A stretch of DNA of 64,000 nucleotides, from NCBI RefSeq assembly GCF_006539545.1, contig NZ_BJNF01000002.1:1-64000 (forward strand), written 5' to 3'. The notes under the pieces are model-generated. The model did not search any database. It was not told where the DNA came from and was given only the letters and a program-made list of their open reading frames with translations. A program made the position numbers and the translations under genes. This stretch comes from Nitrobacter winogradskyi (GTDB lineage: Bacteria > Pseudomonadota > Alphaproteobacteria > Rhizobiales > Xanthobacteraceae). Shown here piece after piece: positions 8,639-16,494 of this stretch (its first letter is position 1; each line of letters starts with the position of its first letter).

Positions 8639-8686
8639 GGCGCCGACGACTGCGATAAAATCCGTACCGCGAAGCCTGTTTGAATC

Positions 8687-8700
8687 TTGATCTGGATCAA
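8687..8700 (+). promoter_or_regulatory. FixK/FNR-type box for the stress protein gene
   Basis: TTGATCTGGATCAA is a full FNR/FixK palindrome (TTGAT-N4-ATCAA). It is 48 bases before the ATG at 8749, a spacing that fits activation from about -41 with transcription starting near 8735. Confidence 0.75.
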
Positions 8701-8748
8701 GCGACCGCTCCGTGAGCATGAGAGGTTCGCCGCAGAGGAGGGGCTGAT

Positions 8749-9573
8749 ATGTCCTATGCAACACTGATGGTGTGGGTCAATGTTGACCACGTCTCTAAGA
8801 AATTCGTCGGCGTAGCAGCGAATTTGGCGGATAAGTTCGACGCCAGATTGCTTGGATTGTCGGCTGTTGCGATCTTTCCGCCGTTTGCCGCACCGGGTAT
8901 CGTGACCGTCGAGAATGCGGCTGAATTTGATATCGAGAGTATGAAGGAAAGCCTCGTCGATGCCGGTAGCATGGTTCAGGCCGCGGCCGGAAACGGCCGC
9001 CAGGTTGAATGGCGATCAGCCATCGCATTTCCCACGGAGACATTGATCAGTGAAGCACGCTGTGCCGATCTGATCGTGGTCGAAGGCGACAAGCTGTCGA
9101 GAGACAAGTATCGAAACCTCGATGTCGGAGCTGCAATTCTGGGAGCCGGCCGTCCTTTCCTTGTGGTGCCTGCGGCGGTGGAAACTCTTGCCGTCGACCA
9201 TGTCATGATCGGATGGAAAGATACGCGCGAGGCAAGGCGGGCAGTTCAGGATGCGTTACCCCTTCTACATGAGGCAAAGCGCGTCACTGTCCTGGAAATA
9301 TGCCGGAATGATCAGATGGAAACCGCGCGCGATCATGTCGACGACGTCGTTCGTCATCTCGCGCAGCACGGGATCAAGGCGGAGCGTCGGATTGAAGTAC
9401 AGGCTTCTCGCGGCTCTCATGCGGAGCAGCTCATCGGATGGGCGAATGGTGAGGGCGTTGACCTGCTGGTCACCGGAGCCTACGGCCACAGCCGTCTCAA
9501 TGAATGGATGTTCGGCGGAATGACTCGCGATCTGCTCACGACGAGTCCGATCTGCTGCCTGATGTCTCATTGA
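8749..9573 (+). CDS. Universal stress protein, tandem-domain type
   Basis: The 274-residue product has two UspA-like halves; the C-terminal one carries the nucleotide-binding pattern (LLVTGAYGHSRLNEWMFGG, then TRDLL). The start has an excellent ribosome-binding site (GGAGGGG, six bases before the ATG). A perfect FNR/FixK box lies at 8687-8700, so low oxygen is the likely inducer. It shares the divergent promoter region 8567-8748 with the cytochrome c gene. Family membership is secure, but the client process is unknown. Confidence 0.9.
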   Translation: MSYATLMVWVNVDHVSKKFVGVAANLADKFDARLLGLSAVAIFPPFAAPGIVTVENAAEFDIESMKESLVDAGSMVQAAAGNGRQVEWRSAIAFPTETLISEARCADLIVVEGDKLSRDKYRNLDVGAAILGAGRPFLVVPAAVETLAVDHVMIGWKDTREARRAVQDALPLLHEAKRVTVLEICRNDQMETARDHVDDVVRHLAQHGIKAERRIEVQASRGSHAEQLIGWANGEGVDLLVTGAYGHSRLNEWMFGGMTRDLLTTSPICCLMSH

Positions 9574-9766
9574 GAGATCTCTGATCCGCATCGCTGGCGG
9601 AGGACATTCTCCTCCGCAAGAGCAAACAGATGAATCCTTCCGAGGAGCAGGCTGGCGCAACGAATACTGAAGCGTGATCCTGTCAAGCTGAATCGGATCA
9701 TGCTCCAGAAATGATCATCGCTTTTCGTTCATCAAGAGGCGCGCCAGTGGGGCCGGGCAGGCGATG

Positions 9767-10462
9767 TCATGCCTCCATCGCGGACAGCCGCTGTCGGTTG
9801 CGTAATGCGATCTGGCGCGCACTTGAGAACATCAGGATACCCTGATCGTTGAGCTGCGATAGCGCCCGAGAGACAGTCTCGAGCGTCAGGCCCAGGTAAT
9901 CGCCAATGTCGCGGCGACACATCGGGAGCGCCAGCATGCCGGTCTTGGCGAGCCGGCGATCCATCTCCAGCAGGAATGTCGCAACGCGCTCCATCGCAGT
10001 CTTGCGACCAAGAAGCAGCATGTGGTCCTCGGCGTGTCGAAGATCACATGCCGTCATCGTCCAGAGATGGCGGGCAACATGGACGTTCGATGCTGCGGCC
10101 TTCTCGATGCTGCGACGAGGCGCCAGGCGAACGGTGGTGTCGACAATTGCCTCGGCGGTGAGCCGATGCTCAGGGCTGGGGTCGAGGCCGAAGACGTCGC
10201 CGGGCAGGTGAAACGCACCGATCTGCCGCCGTCCGTCGCTCAGGAGTTTATAGGTACGGACCGCGCCGCGGCTGATCTGGTAGAGATATTCGGAAGGTTC
10301 GCCCTCACCGTAGATTTCTTCATCCTTCTTGTAGGAAAACTCGGTTGCAATCACTCCAGAGAAACGAGCGATCGCGCTGAACGGATCGACCGGTTCAGCT
10401 TTCAAGGCGTGCGGGATGTCGAGAACCTTGGCGGCTGGTGCGGAGATCGTCTGGGTGTGCAT
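9767..10462 (-). CDS. fixK: CRP/FNR-family regulator, FixK2-like
   Basis: The 231-residue product has a cyclic-nucleotide-binding-like fold (about 35-135) and a C-terminal helix-turn-helix (about 170-222) with RRDIGDYLGLTLETVSRALS. The ETVSR recognition helix suits TTGAT-type boxes. The N-terminal cysteine cluster of FNR is absent, so it should not bind an iron-sulphur centre. Cys182 lies next to the DNA-binding helix, about where B. japonicum FixK2 has its redox-sensitive Cys183. ATG 10462 is chosen because GAGGAG lies seven bases upstream; the open frame runs further upstream without support. Nearby FixK boxes are its probable targets. Confidence 0.85.
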   Translation of the reverse strand: MHTQTISAPAAKVLDIPHALKAEPVDPFSAIARFSGVIATEFSYKKDEEIYGEGEPSEYLYQISRGAVRTYKLLSDGRRQIGAFHLPGDVFGLDPSPEHRLTAEAIVDTTVRLAPRRSIEKAAASNVHVARHLWTMTACDLRHAEDHMLLLGRKTAMERVATFLLEMDRRLAKTGMLALPMCRRDIGDYLGLTLETVSRALSQLNDQGILMFSSARQIALRNRQRLSAMEA

Positions 10463-10921
10463 GTCGCCATCTCCTCGATGTGGATGGCTTCGTTTAGCAA
10501 ACGCGAGCGCGCCGGCGTATTTCGGTCGATATCCTAAGGGCAGTCTCCTAAGGGGCTTTACGGAGGTGAATGTTCGGGGATGCGGCGGGTGGCAGCGCTT
10601 TGCGAGCTCATGACGAAGTCCATCTCGCATTCAGACGACAGGCTCCGATCGCCATTCGCGTCTTCGTCGCCGTATGATATGCGGGAATGGACAGTATGAT
10701 GGCATTGCCGGCGCGCCGCACCCGGAAAACACGGCAACGCCGTCGTCAAACTCAACGAGGCATTCCGAGGCGGTCGGCATGTCGTCGTCAATAACGACAC
10801 GACCGCCTCGAAAGGCAGGGCTATGAGGAAAGGCGAGGCGCCTCTCGCACTGCGAGATCGACCAGCCGGCTAGAGTCTGTTTCAACTGTGGTGAATCAGA
10901 CTCGTCGCTTGTCTTTTTTTT
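10463..10921. other. Intergenic stretch, possible unrecognised minus-strand frame
   Basis: No gene can be supported. A minus-strand frame (10631-10927) has an acidic, protein-like middle (RGGRVVIDDDMPTASE) but frays at both ends and lacks a ribosome-binding site, so it may be a gene remnant. Left of it is the fixK upstream region, where I find no FixK-type palindrome. Confidence 0.3.
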
Positions 10922-10990
10922 GAGCATGATCTTTTTCGAAAGCCGCTTTCCACCTCGCGCTGGCGCGGCCCTTCGGGTCGGGACATGCTC
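10922..10990. repeat. GAGCATGATC-type palindrome, long-loop form
   Basis: The arms GAGCATGATC (left) and GACATGCTC (right) pair. On the minus strand the centre reads GTGGAAAGCGG, preceded by the same GC-rich insert as at 19-82. The stop codon of the gene ending at 10990 is the TAG that begins this element in minus orientation (TAGAGCATG). Confidence 0.65.
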
Positions 10991-11406
10991 TAGGCACAGG
11001 TACAGCTATCGTTCTCTTTAAGCTTTTCAGCAGCTTCAGCCGGAACGATCGAGCCGCTGGCTACCGTCAACTCGGGTTGTGTGACTGTCCTTTCATTGAA
11101 CGGGCAAGAACCAACCGAACCGATCGTTGAATCGGAAAAATAGGTCCGTGCCTGGTAAACCCAGGGACCATTGCCGGTGCCAAACGGCGACCAGGTCCAA
11201 TAAGACCATCCGAAGAGCATGCCGTTGCAGCATCCCTCGTAGCTGCGACGGAAGGGAGACCAACTGAACCGGGTGCGCCAGGGCAGAAAATCATACTGAT
11301 ACTTTATCTCTGTTTTCGTTTTCCTGCAGGGGTAGGGAACAACACCCCACTTCCAACACACGCTCCAATACCTGGTCGTGACGGTCTCTCGTGTTCCGCA
11401 AGTCAT
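10990..11406 (-). CDS. Cys- and Trp-rich hypothetical protein (138 aa)
   Basis: The product starts MTCGTRETVTTRYWSVCWKWG and is unusually rich in Cys, Trp, Tyr and Phe, with clusters such as EGCCNGM and FGWSYWTWSPFG and a C-terminal SCTCA. There is no signal peptide or membrane helix. ATG 11406 is preferred because AGGAG lies eight bases upstream; ATG 11412 is too close to it. The stop codon is supplied by the palindrome at 10922-10990. A CRP-like palindrome lies 77 bases upstream. I do not recognise the family. The cysteines could bind a metal or form disulphides, which is speculation. Confidence 0.6.
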   Translation of the reverse strand: MTCGTRETVTTRYWSVCWKWGVVPYPCRKTKTEIKYQYDFLPWRTRFSWSPFRRSYEGCCNGMLFGWSYWTWSPFGTGNGPWVYQARTYFSDSTIGSVGSCPFNERTVTQPELTVASGSIVPAEAAEKLKENDSCTCA

Positions 11407-11483
11407 GGTCATTTCTCCTGCTCTGGGATGAGACCTCACGGTCCCCCATGACCCGCAGGATGAACCTCACCATTAGTCCGGAC

Positions 11484-11499
11484 CGTGATCTTAATCACA
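11484..11499 (-). promoter_or_regulatory. CRP/FNR-superfamily-like palindrome
   Basis: CGTGATCTTAATCACA contains the inverted repeat GTGAT-N4-ATCAC, close to the CRP consensus and to FNR boxes with G/C ends. It lies 77 bases upstream of the Cys-rich gene starting at 11406. Nothing else is seen in 11407-11781 apart from the presumed promoters. Confidence 0.4.
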
Positions 11500-11781
11500 T
11501 GGCGCCAGACGTCCGCGCCCCGAACGGGTTTATGCACGCCCTTTGAACGTTGGGCTCCATCGCATATGAGAAGCCGCAAGGAATACGCGCTCGCATTCAT
11601 TCCTATCACGATCGAAACAGATATCGTTCAGTCCGCTACTAAAGCGCACCGGCGTGCAAGCCCTTGCATTTGTAGCGAAGAATGACGCGTGAAAGCTAAA
11701 AGAGGCACGACGGCTCGGTCGGAACGCATGCCGATGGCGAGGGTTATCTCCCTACACGATGAGCGGAAGGGAGAAACAATT

Positions 11782-11961
11782 ATGTCAGATGCTACCGGGG
11801 TCAACAATACTTCAGGTGGAACGCTCGACGGGGACGCGAAGAAGAAGACCGGCAAAACGATGCAGGAACTCACCGACGAGAAGCGAAAAGAACTCGACAA
11901 GAAGGTCGAACAGGGCGGCGATGAGAACATCAAAATCCGCACAAATCAGATTCTGCCTTAA
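11782..11961 (+). CDS. Small hydrophilic hypothetical protein (59 aa)
   Basis: The frame starts at ATG 11782 behind GGGAGA and gives a very polar product with a Ser/Thr/Gly-rich start (MSDATGVNNTSGG) and a long charged helix (QELTDEKRKELDKKVEQ). It has no Cys, Trp or hydrophobic segment. The composition suggests a small stress-type or nucleic-acid-interacting protein, but I recognise no family. The open frame runs upstream to 11689 without a ribosome-binding site. Confidence 0.6.
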   Translation: MSDATGVNNTSGGTLDGDAKKKTGKTMQELTDEKRKELDKKVEQGGDENIKIRTNQILP

Positions 11962-12045
11962 GGCCTCTCGCGAGTGGAAGAGATAGCCAGCTCTGACACG
12001 GGCTGGCGCTCGCGCCGGCTTGGAGGCGAAGCCTGAAACAAACGT

Positions 12046-12612
12046 TCAGTCCCCCGAGCGTTTTGGAAACGCCTTCGACAAAAGAGCTTTCATTTCGTTT
12101 GGTGCGCGTGTGAAGGGCAGGAAGAATCCCAGCCAGAAGAAAGACAAACCAAACAACACGCTCAGGTTCGCGATGTCCGATGGGCTCGATATTCCCAGTT
12201 GGATGTAGGCGAACGCAAAGTAAAAGCAGAAAAGGATGCCCACGCTTAGAATGAGAAACCTCTTGGGGCGCGGCCTGACGAGCCTGCCGACAAGCTGCCC
12301 GGCCTGATATCCCGCCATGACTCCCACAGGCGCTATCAGTCGAAATGCAGCGAATTCCGGGGGAACGGAAAATCCATAGCTCAAAACAAGGCCGGCAAGG
12401 CCAAAAATACCAGTCAGCATTAAGTTCATTGTTTCTCGAGCGCTCTTCTCATTCAGAGTTTCGTAACGGCTGACCAGGAGAGCGGACTGCCGATATCGGC
12501 GCGCCATTGGCAACATCGCCTCGAGGTCAACCCGAGGAATGCTGCAATCTCTCCAACCAGGCAAGAGTTTATCATAAGGCGGAGGCCAGTAACAGCGACT
12601 ACCGAAACCCAT
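12046..12612 (-). CDS. Hypothetical multi-pass membrane protein
   Basis: The 188-residue product has a charged N-terminal part (1-60) and about four hydrophobic segments: TGIFGLAGLVLSYGF, an Ala/Gly-rich segment around APVGVMAGYQAG, ILSVGILFCFYFAFAYI, and LSVLFGLSFFWLGFFLPF. It ends in a basic tail. The start at 12612 has GGAG four bases upstream; Met33 (12516) is an alternative. I recognise no family. It sits alone among small hypothetical genes. Confidence 0.6.
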   Translation of the reverse strand: MGFGSRCYWPPPYDKLLPGWRDCSIPRVDLEAMLPMARRYRQSALLVSRYETLNEKSARETMNLMLTGIFGLAGLVLSYGFSVPPEFAAFRLIAPVGVMAGYQAGQLVGRLVRPRPKRFLILSVGILFCFYFAFAYIQLGISSPSDIANLSVLFGLSFFWLGFFLPFTRAPNEMKALLSKAFPKRSGD

Positions 12613-12766
12613 CGTTCTCCGGGTCGGCCTTCAAAGTCATTGCCGGAACGTGAAGTTTGGAACCATCAGGCTTGCCGCACATTGACAGGCCGCCCATGCG
12701 CCGTGCCGGGCGTCCAAACAAGCCGGATACAGTCAACCTTCCCTGGAGAAGCGAAAGGAGAACGCC

Positions 12767-12967
12767 ATGACTCATCGGCGCCGTTACAAACAGACCAGGC
12801 CTTTTCAGGATCGGCTCTTTGATTTTCTTGCTGAAGCGCGACAAAAAGCCGAGGAGTCGCCCGACGGTATAGAGCGAGAAAAGATGATCAAGAGAATAGA
12901 GAGCGCCAAGACGGCGGCGAGAATCGATGCGTGGGCGGCCTCGCCAAAAATGCATCGGCCAAAGTGA
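12767..12967 (+). CDS. Small basic hypothetical protein (66 aa)
   Basis: A strong ribosome-binding site (AAAGGAG, six bases before ATG 12767) supports the start. The product begins MTHRRRYKQTRPFQDRLFDF and continues as one charged helix with alternating acidic and basic residues. Small proteins of this look are common in Bradyrhizobium relatives. No motif gives a function. Confidence 0.65.
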   Translation: MTHRRRYKQTRPFQDRLFDFLAEARQKAEESPDGIEREKMIKRIESAKTAARIDAWAASPKMHRPK

Positions 12968-13374
12968 GTCCGTCAGATCAGTGGATCTTCGCCCAGACGT
13001 GACAGATGCGTGGTGGCGCATGTAATTGCGGGGCGCGTATTAATTTGTGGGGGCCTGTTACAGGGGGCGCATGAATTGCAGCACCACATGAACGCGGCGT
13101 CTTTGGCCCTGTCGTCGCATCCGCGCCGGGATGATTGCTCAGCGCTTAAACGCTGCCTTGCCAACGAGTGAGAAATAAGCAGATCGCTGATCATGACTCA
13201 ACCAGAGTCGCCCGACATTGGCTTCTGACTGGATCAACAACACAACCGAGGTTAGCGCGTATTCCGAAGGCGGAGAGCGCTTATGCGATACGGAATACGC
13301 GCCAAATCATCACGAGACATTCATTAGGGGCTAAGTGTTACGGCTAACCGGCTCTCCCCTTAGCCATATGGTTC
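12968..13374. other. Intergenic stretch, no gene seen
   Basis: Apart from the palindrome at 13255-13302 nothing can be supported. Several short frames on both strands lack ribosome-binding sites. Confidence 0.4.
13255..13302. repeat. GCGCGTATTCCG palindrome
   Basis: The terminal arms GCGCGTATTCCG and CGGAATACGCGC are perfect inverted copies around a 24-base centre. The arms match the elements at 38304 and 50805, but the GTGGNNACCGG centre is missing here, so this is a derived or minimal form. Confidence 0.6.
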
Positions 13375-13617
13375 CTAATATCCCGACCAGCGCGGCGGTT
13401 CCTTCGCGTCCGGCCAGGATTGCGCCTTCGCGTACCAGTCATCGACCTGTTTTTTCGCGAAGTCCTCGTGGAATCCGTAGCGCTCTTTCAGCTTCCTTTC
13501 GAGTTGCTCGCGATTTCCGGAGATCTCCCAGAGGTCGTCGAAAGTGAACTTGCCCCATTGATCTCGGACTCTGTACTTGACCTGATCCCAGTTCTGTTCA
13601 ATCCGGTCCCAGTCCAT
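13375..13617 (-). CDS. CsbD-like stress protein
   Basis: The 80-residue product begins MDWDRIEQNWDQVKYRVRDQ, the start typical of CsbD-family proteins (W-x-x-I-x-G-x-W-K-Q-x-K), and continues with a second small repeat-like half (GNREQLERKLKERYG). CsbD proteins are general-stress proteins of unknown biochemical role. An excellent ribosome-binding site (AAGGAGGGAACA before ATG 13617) fixes the start. The stand-alone position suggests its own stress promoter, which I cannot locate. Confidence 0.8.
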   Translation of the reverse strand: MDWDRIEQNWDQVKYRVRDQWGKFTFDDLWEISGNREQLERKLKERYGFHEDFAKKQVDDWYAKAQSWPDAKEPPRWSGY

Positions 13618-13799
13618 TGTTCCCTCCTTCTAGGGTTATGGCGCACTAGGAGAATGGACTAATTCAAAATTTGTTCCCTCATTACGTAAAGGACGAAAGG
13701 TCGCACCTTCGGAGCGCGGTATGAACCGGACGGTCCTGAAAGCGGCCGGGGAATGCCGTCCGTGGTGGGATCAGGCTGCATAATGGAAGGCGTCGTCGC

Positions 13800-14498
13800 A
13801 TGGTACAGAAAGCTGGAAGCGGAACATTCAAAACGTCTTTCCCCGAGCCCGACTCGTCGGAGTTCACGCACGATCCCGAGGAATACCGCGCGCCGGATTT
13901 TCCGGAACGGTTGAAAAATCCCATGCGGGTTGATCTGGCATTGCTGGGGCGGATTGACGCCGCCCGGCAAGCCGATGAGCGGCTCGATCGGCTTTCCGTC
14001 TGGTCGCGCTGGTACGATTGCCAGGTCGAGGAATTGCGCGGCCGATGGATGGAACTGTTCGACTTCTACAAAATCACCGCGCGCGCTCCGGAGGATGCCT
14101 GGATGCAGCTTGCGACGTCGCTGGCGCAGGATTTCGTTCCGGGCCTGCTGGTTGAGAATGTTTTTCCAACTCAGGATCTGCTCGTTGAACAGGCGCGACT
14201 TTTCACCCTGATCACGGAAGTATCGCAAGCCGTACTCGCCCGGCGCGGCGAGGAGGGCCAGGACGTATCGGAGCGAATGGTCCTCGATCAGGATTTTTTC
14301 AACGGGGAGTCATGGGATAGCGAGATGTTTGGCAAGAAGCCGGACAGTATTGATACGTTCACGACGAGGTTCTCGCGGGAAAAGGAGCGTTTCGCCAGAT
14401 TGCTCATCGAGCAGTATTGGTCGAAGGCGGCCGTCATGTCCTTCTTTGCTGACTCCGGTCTGGACGTACCCGAATTCGTCACGGGGCTGCCGGACTGA
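13800..14498 (+). CDS. Hypothetical protein (232 aa)
   Basis: The product is acidic and soluble, with no signal peptide or membrane segment. It begins with a Pro/Glu-rich stretch (EFTHDPEEYRAPDFPERL) and continues with helices rich in aromatic and acidic residues (VWSRWYDCQVEELRGRWMELFDFYK; PTQDLLVEQARLFTLITEVSQ, in parts). Consistent codon use and length argue for a real gene. The ribosome-binding site is weak (GGAAGG, 12 bases upstream). I recognise no domain. It is flanked by CsbD and an amidase with no shared function. Confidence 0.65.
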   Translation: MVQKAGSGTFKTSFPEPDSSEFTHDPEEYRAPDFPERLKNPMRVDLALLGRIDAARQADERLDRLSVWSRWYDCQVEELRGRWMELFDFYKITARAPEDAWMQLATSLAQDFVPGLLVENVFPTQDLLVEQARLFTLITEVSQAVLARRGEEGQDVSERMVLDQDFFNGESWDSEMFGKKPDSIDTFTTRFSREKERFARLLIEQYWSKAAVMSFFADSGLDVPEFVTGLPD

Positions 14499-14899
14499 CG
14501 CCATGCGCCTGAAATCCAGCGCTCCGGTCGAGGTTGAAGTCGGGAGGTTAAGTCGGGGAGGGCTCACACGCCGGGAACGGGTTAGACAAAACGCGTGCCA
14601 ATGCGTTGGTGCCGCAGCCTGAAACCGGCAAAATAGGCTACGTCCATCGTCCCCGTCGCGGCCGGTTGTCACCCGGCGTGTGCCACTGACAAAAATCATA
14701 CGCCCCTTTCGCGGTCTTTTCCATCGTCATGATGGACACCCCACGAACCATTGATTGGTGGAACCCGAAAGCTGAACACGGAGCCGTGTCGGATGGACTC
14801 GAAACCTGAAGCATTTCTCGGCCAACGTCATCCGCTTCGCTCGAAACGCTATATCCATCGACCGCGGTTTGGCCACTGAACTTGAAAGCTATTCCGCTG
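14499..14899. other. Intergenic stretch, no gene seen
   Basis: Short frames on both strands overlap here without ribosome-binding sites. I see no clear repeat or terminator. Confidence 0.4.
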
Positions 14900-15682
14900 T
14901 CAGCGAATTCCGTTCGATGCCGTTTGCGCGGGCAGGCTGTCGAGCAACGCTTGCAGCGTGGTCAATGTCGATTGATCGGCGATCCCGTCGACCTTCGCGG
15001 GCCGGAAGTGACGCTGAAAGGCTGTGACCACTTCCATCGTCGCGGTATCGAACTTGCCGTTTGCCTTGATGCCGTAGCCGTACCGCGCCAGCGACTGCTG
15101 TAGCGCGCGGACATCGTCGCCTTCGCTGCCGGTTTTCAGCACCTCGCCCGCCACGATTGGCGCAGGCCGGATCCAATGGCCGACGCCTGAATCCGCCAGC
15201 GAATGCCACGGGAATTTTTCGCCGGGATCTTTCTTGCGCGCAGGCGCGACGTCGGAATGGCCTACGATGCGATGAGCCGGAATATCCCGTCGGTGAATGA
15301 TGCCGCGACATAGCGCAATGACGGCGGCGACCTGTCGTAGCGGGAAAGCCGGGTAGCCCCAGTCGTGGCCGCGGTTGACGATTTCGATTCCGATCGAGCA
15401 GGAATTGATGTCTTCCTCGCCCGCCCATGAAGCGACGCCGGCGTGCCAGGCCCGCTTTGACTCCTGAACGCATTGCACAACGCGACCGTCCTCAAGCACG
15501 ACATAATGTGCTGACACCTCGGTGCCGGACGTACACAGCCGCGCCAGCGCGCCCTCGACGTCGGGCATACCGGTATAGTGCAGCACGATCATGTCCGGCT
15601 GCCGTCCTTTGGCGCGGTCGCCGAAATTCAAGGACGGCACCGTGTCGGAGACGAGGGATGAGTCCGGGACGAAAGTCGGCAT
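14900..15682 (-). CDS. N-acetylmuramoyl-L-alanine amidase with peptidoglycan-binding domain
   Basis: This amidase_2-type zinc enzyme cleaves the MurNAc-L-Ala bond. Counting from Met 15682 (260 aa), the catalytic domain covers about 20-170, with the Zn-ligand region MIVLHYTGM, ENVNRG-like GIEIVNRGHDWGYP, and GHSDVAPARKKDPGEKFPW holding the second His and catalytic Lys/Asp. A PG_binding_1 repeat follows at about 185-248. It resembles AmiD-type recycling amidases but shows no clear lipobox. The start is uncertain: ATG 15751 or TTG 15772 would add 23 or 30 residues. It points away from the dcw cluster. Confidence 0.88.
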   Translation of the reverse strand: MPTFVPDSSLVSDTVPSLNFGDRAKGRQPDMIVLHYTGMPDVEGALARLCTSGTEVSAHYVVLEDGRVVQCVQESKRAWHAGVASWAGEEDINSCSIGIEIVNRGHDWGYPAFPLRQVAAVIALCRGIIHRRDIPAHRIVGHSDVAPARKKDPGEKFPWHSLADSGVGHWIRPAPIVAGEVLKTGSEGDDVRALQQSLARYGYGIKANGKFDTATMEVVTAFQRHFRPAKVDGIADQSTLTTLQALLDSLPAQTASNGIR

Positions 15683-15962
15683 TCCAACAATGGCCTTGGG
15701 GACCGGGAGAGGGCGTCGACGTTTGATGTCAGAACTGACAGACGCGAACATGCAACGATCCAAATCAGGCAATAGGAAGCACAGGGAGCACGTATCTGGC
15801 TTATCGACGAATCATTAGGATCATTATCCGCTAGGGGTAATTGGGCTTGCAATCGACGGAGGGCCCCCTTTTCGCCTTTTTCTGTTAACAGTTTGGGCTT
15901 TTCGGTGAAGTGTGTGGGTGCTGCACCACAGCGCAGGGAAACAACCGTTCGATTCCCGCGTC

Positions 15963-16031
15963 GTGTCCGGAATTAGAAGTTCGCTTGAACTCGCTGGGAA
16001 AATAAAGCGAACGTCTGAACCGCCACACTAG
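15963..16031. repeat. CTAG-family hairpin, decayed left end
   Basis: The left arm GAAGTTCGCTT and the right arm AAGCGAACGTCTGAACCG pair imperfectly and end in CACACTAG. The arm type matches the element at 27803-27880. The right CTAG is shared with the next element. Confidence 0.55.
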
Positions 16032-16106
16032 TGGAGTGAATTTGACATTCGCGACCCATTCGGCTGCGCGTCGCGGATGCGAATGTCAAATTCAAAACTC
16101 CACTAG
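16028..16106. repeat. CTAG-bounded hairpin (79 bases)
   Basis: The ends are CTAGTGGAG and CTCCACTAG. The arms GAATTTGACATTCGC and GCGAATGTCAAATTC pair perfectly around a 29-base loop. Three unpaired bases sit in the right arm. Confidence 0.75.
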
Positions 16107-16119
16107 GAGCTTATATTTG

Positions 16120-16195
16120 CTAGTGGTCCTTCGATTCTAACATTCGCAAGAAGGCACGCTGAAACGGGATGCGAATGTTAGAATCGGACCACTAG
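16120..16195. repeat. CTAG-bounded hairpin (76 bases)
   Basis: The ends are CTAGTGGTCC and GGACCACTAG. The arms GATTCTAACATTCGC and GCGAATGTTAGAATC pair perfectly around a loop of about 26 bases. The arm sequence differs from its neighbour at 16028, yet pairing is kept. Confidence 0.75.
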
Positions 16196-16494
16196 CCCAT
16201 CAACGCTTTCTTAACGCTAAACGCCGTTACTCAGGGGTGAAGAGCCGAACCGGCATCGGGGCGGCCGAGGTCCCAATTGCGTTCGAAATCCCCATGGCAG
16301 CCCTTCAAATTCCATGCGGAAGACCGGGTTTGCCGGCTCATCTCCTTGTGGAAACGCGGTTGGGAGCCGGTCCGGGCGGTTTTGCAGGGGGAAGCCGGCT
16401 TCAGGGTTGGAGCGGGCGGCTGAATTCCGGACGGTCGGGATCGGATGAACGCACGCGTGGCGAGAGCGAGGCATCTGTGGATGGAGGCGCGATC

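Larger units (their letters stand above)
15683..16494. other. Gap before the dcw cluster: hairpin repeats, no mraZ
   Basis: Three CTAG-family hairpins fill 15963-16195. From 16196 to 16494 I see no gene. An open frame upstream of rsmH (from 16237) merely extends that gene and has no MraZ-like sequence. The dcw promoter should be here; TTAACG (16211-16216) is the only notable AT-rich site. Confidence 0.45.

Noticed and set aside
16237-16494. Upstream extension of rsmH as a possible mraZ or N-terminal domain
   Set aside because: The translation has no MraZ or RsmH similarity, and GGAGGCG before ATG 16495 marks the normal start.
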